From Bacillota bacterium (lineage in GTDB: Bacteria > Bacillota > Clostridia > Lachnospirales > Lachnospiraceae): 8,278 nucleotides of DNA. Below, in pieces: positions 6,194 through 8,278 of the stretch (the stretch's first letter is position 1; every line of letters begins with the position of its first letter). The stretch spans positions 1 through 8,278 of the forward strand of contig JAEZQN010000112.1 in assembly GCA_023441145.1 (NCBI GenBank), written 5' to 3'. The notes under the pieces were generated by a model. It was given only the letters and a program-made list of their open reading frames with translations. It was not told the origin of the DNA and did not search any database. Both the position numbers and the translations under genes were made by a program.

Positions 6194-7450
6194 CTAAATA
6201 ATTGATAAGTCTCTCATTTTTTTCATATCCACAACTATGCCTTCTTTTCTAGATTTCTCAGCTGCAAATGCTATTAAATGTGCTTCTATAGACGAATCCA
6301 TGGAAGTTATTCCACCTTGAGAACCCTTTGCAACTTCGGATACAAAGTATTCCATAATGCCATGATCACCACCACCATATTTATATTTTGATGGTTTGAT
6401 ATGGATAGTTTCTTTTCTCTGTGTACGTATATCAAATAATTCAATGGTATTATGATCCATATCCGCAGTCAAAGCACCCTCTGTTCCCATAATTTTGAGA
6501 GTCCGACCATTTTCCCCTGAAAATGGTTGAAGAGAGAAATTAGCGGTAACTCCATTTTCAAATTCCATAATAACTGTTTGATTATCAGCTACATCATTAT
6601 CACAATGAAATACACATCTTCCATAAGGACCTTCTTCTACAGCTTTTAACCTAGATTCAAAACTCATATCTGTACATATTGTAGACGTAGGCCAACTAGT
6701 ATCTTCCGTAAGATAGTAATTTGGTGCATAATAATTACAGGTTTCTGAATGTGGACATCCATCTAAACACCTTAAAGGTGCATCCTTTGAAGCGTTTTCT
6801 TCATTAAAATATGTTACATTACCAAAAGAGGCCACCTTAGTACATTTTGCTCCAGCAAACCAACTTATCAAGTCTAAATCATGGCAACAATGGGATATAA
6901 TAATTGGGCAAGCAATCTTTTCTTTACTAAAAATACCTCGAGTGAATGCATGTACTTGATCGATAAGCGGAATATTCTCTTGGTGAACAATGCTATTGAC
7001 CTTACCAATTTTTCCGCTATCTAGTATTTGCTTTATCGTTGAAAAGAATTCTGTATATCTTAACACGAAACAAAGAATAAACATTCTATCATAACGATTG
7101 GCTGTGTCCCAAAGCTTTAAACACTCTTCCAGTGTGGTAGACATGGGTTTTTCCAGCAATATATGATAGCCCTTCTCCATTGCCCTCATGGCTGGTTCAT
7201 AATGTAGATTATCACTAGTACATATTAAGATGGCATCTGCAATTTTAGGACCATTTAATAATTCATTCCAGTCCTCAAACCGGCAGCTTTCTGGTATATG
7301 AAACTCATCACCAAATAGCTTTCTCTTCTCTGAATTTTTTTCTGCAATAGCAGTAAACTCAGCTTTCCAAGGATTTTCAATTGCATAAGGAGCATAACAA
7401 TGAAATCCACGATCTCCTGCCCCTACCAGTGCTAATTTTACTTTTCTCAT
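6194..7450 (-). CDS. Gfo/Idh/MocA family NAD(P)-dependent oxidoreductase with cysteine-rich insert
   Basis: This 418-residue protein is longer than the 330-390 typical of the family. The Rossmann domain starts LALVGAGDRG (6-15), continues through ILICTSDNLHY (74-84) and ends with the signature EKPMS (100-104), whose Lys101 is the expected active-site lysine. The C-terminal alpha/beta domain carries SHCCHDLDLISWF (186-198), matching the family HDLD motif, and MEFENGVTANFSL. Between them lies an insert with six cysteines (228, 232, 238, 259, 279, 283) spaced as possible metal ligands. Enzymes of this family oxidise or reduce sugars, inositols and their derivatives; substrate is unassigned. The start at 7448-7450 has AAGAGG 7 nt upstream. 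It lies 21 bp after the M42 gene and 19 bp before the kinase gene. It is probably the step that makes, or is fed by, the ketose the kinase uses (inference). Confidence 0.88.
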   Translation of the reverse strand: MRKVKLALVGAGDRGFHCYAPYAIENPWKAEFTAIAEKNSEKRKLFGDEFHIPESCRFEDWNELLNGPKIADAILICTSDNLHYEPAMRAMEKGYHILLEKPMSTTLEECLKLWDTANRYDRMFILCFVLRYTEFFSTIKQILDSGKIGKVNSIVHQENIPLIDQVHAFTRGIFSKEKIACPIIISHCCHDLDLISWFAGAKCTKVASFGNVTYFNEENASKDAPLRCLDGCPHSETCNYYAPNYYLTEDTSWPTSTICTDMSFESRLKAVEEGPYGRCVFHCDNDVADNQTVIMEFENGVTANFSLQPFSGENGRTLKIMGTEGALTADMDHNTIELFDIRTQRKETIHIKPSKYKYGGGDHGIMEYFVSEVAKGSQGGITSMDSSIEAHLIAFAAEKSRKEGIVVDMKKMRDLSII

Positions 7451-7471
7451 ATAATAACCTCTTTTTTACAA

Positions 7472-8278
7472 TTAAACTTCTATACGTCCAATTTGAAAAT
7501 TCTGATCAATTCTATTAGCAACAAGTGAAACTAATTCAATGAGCTCCTCTAGGTCGTGTATATCACAAGTTTCTACTGGAGTATGGGTGTATCTAGTAGG
7601 AAAACCCATATCTATTACAGCTACCCCCATCCCTTCTAATTGAAGATAGGAATTGTCAGTTAGCATGCCAAACCCAGTAGCCCTTTGTAAGTTTATATGA
7701 TTTTCCTCAGCAACCGTCTTTATAAGCTTATAGAGAGGTTCATGAACAATGTTTCCATTCAGTGTTCCTCTACTATGAAATGTATACAACTGAACACAAG
7801 GACCATTTCCCAAAACCGGATCATAGCGATTAGCTAAATCTGGAGTATCTCCGGAAAAAACTACATCCAAACCAATTGCTACATCTGGCTTTACAAGCCT
7901 TGCTGCCATCATGGCCCCTCGTAGATTAAACTCTTCTTGAACCGTTCCAACGATATAAACATCAGCATCAGGACGATTTTTTGAAAGCTTCTCCGCAATG
8001 CCCAATAAGCAACAACATGCTCCTCTGTTATCTATAGATGTGCCACTTATTCTTCCATTATGTAACGTATTAGCTCTTGGTTTATAAACTGCTGGACATC
8101 CTGTGAAAATTCCCATGGCATTTACTTCATCTCTTGAATTAGCACCGACATCAATAAATAACTCGTCCATTTTCTCTACTTTATACTTCTCTTCAGGTGG
8201 AGTAACATGATGAGATTTTGGGCCAACCACTCCCAGATGCCATTCCCCACTTTCGCTTCGAATCATGAATTCTGTTCC
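7472..8278 (-). CDS. M42 family metallopeptidase, C-terminal part (5' end beyond the window)
   Basis: The frame stays open to the window edge (GTEF precedes the internal Met at 8266), so that Met is not the start and the gene continues outside. Counting from it, metal and catalytic residues of M42 aminopeptidases are visible: bridging Asp79 in SIDNRGACC, catalytic Glu111/Glu112 in VQEEFNLRGAMMAA, Asp134 in GLDVVFSGDTP and His228 in RYTHTPVE. By comparison with FrvX/TET-type enzymes about 100 N-terminal residues, including the first metal-ligand histidine, are missing. The family forms large tetrahedral cytosolic aminopeptidases that trim peptides. Members named FrvX and SgcX sit in sugar operons without an established sugar role, and this one follows that pattern as a 5' gene of a sugar-catabolism operon. 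Substrate is unknown; a deacylase-like role on a sugar conjugate is conceivable but unsupported. Confidence 0.87.
   Translation of the reverse strand, partial: GTEFMIRSESGEWHLGVVGPKSHHVTPPEEKYKVEKMDELFIDVGANSRDEVNAMGIFTGCPAVYKPRANTLHNGRISGTSIDNRGACCCLLGIAEKLSKNRPDADVYIVGTVQEEFNLRGAMMAARLVKPDVAIGLDVVFSGDTPDLANRYDPVLGNGPCVQLYTFHSRGTLNGNIVHEPLYKLIKTVAEENHINLQRATGFGMLTDNSYLQLEGMGVAVIDMGFPTRYTHTPVETCDIHDLEELIELVSLVANRIDQNFQIGRIEV

Overview
The window looks like chromosomal DNA of a low-GC Firmicute, most likely a Clostridia/Lachnospiraceae-type bacterium. The reasons are AT-rich coding sequence, strong AGGAGG-type ribosome binding sites, a clostridial-style sigma factor/multi-pass membrane protein pair, and the families present. 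Every intact gene is on the minus strand. The intervals between the gene blocks are littered with decayed mobile-element or phage-type genes.

Region by region: (1) 1-227 is the N-terminal part of an isochorismatase-like cysteine hydrolase, with a plausible extended -10 promoter at 262-267. (2) 228-957 is degenerate DNA. It holds a recognisable MazG-like nucleotide pyrophosphohydrolase pseudogene (536-870, minus; three in-frame TAG codons and a one-base deletion), two short plus-strand coding scraps joined by an ATGA-type overlap, and a perfect 10-bp tandem duplication. (3) 958-3040 is a two-gene operon: a sigma-70/ECF-like factor whose 3' end overlaps a 7-TM membrane protein with a roughly 260-residue outward-facing domain, a probable cognate sigma regulator and sensor. 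The sigma gene has its only good Shine-Dalgarno upstream of an AUC codon. (4) 3041-4000 is about 1 kb without an intact gene. It contains a broken tyrosine recombinase (3480-3788, plus), whose HxxR and tyrosine boxes are now fused across a deletion, plus two unidentified coding ghosts. (5) 4001-4043 is a hairpin/T-run terminator. (6) 4059-8278 is a tight sugar-catabolism operon, read M42 metallopeptidase -> Gfo/Idh/MocA oxidoreductase -> xylulokinase-like FGGY kinase -> ribulose-phosphate-3-epimerase-like protein. Gaps are 21 and 19 bp, followed by an 8-bp overlap. The promoter and any transporter lie beyond the right edge.

The likely logic of the sugar operon (inference) is that the dehydrogenase makes a ketose or keto-derivative, the kinase phosphorylates a xylulose-like ketose, and the epimerase passes it to the pentose phosphate pathway. 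The M42 peptidase is a passenger of the kind seen in other carbohydrate operons (FrvX/SgcX type), with an unknown substrate. I see no CRISPR array, tRNA, rRNA, toxin-antitoxin system or clear new defence system. The points most worth checking are the AUC start of the sigma factor, the sensor-like membrane partner, the six-cysteine insert in the oxidoreductase, and the altered active-site loop of the epimerase.
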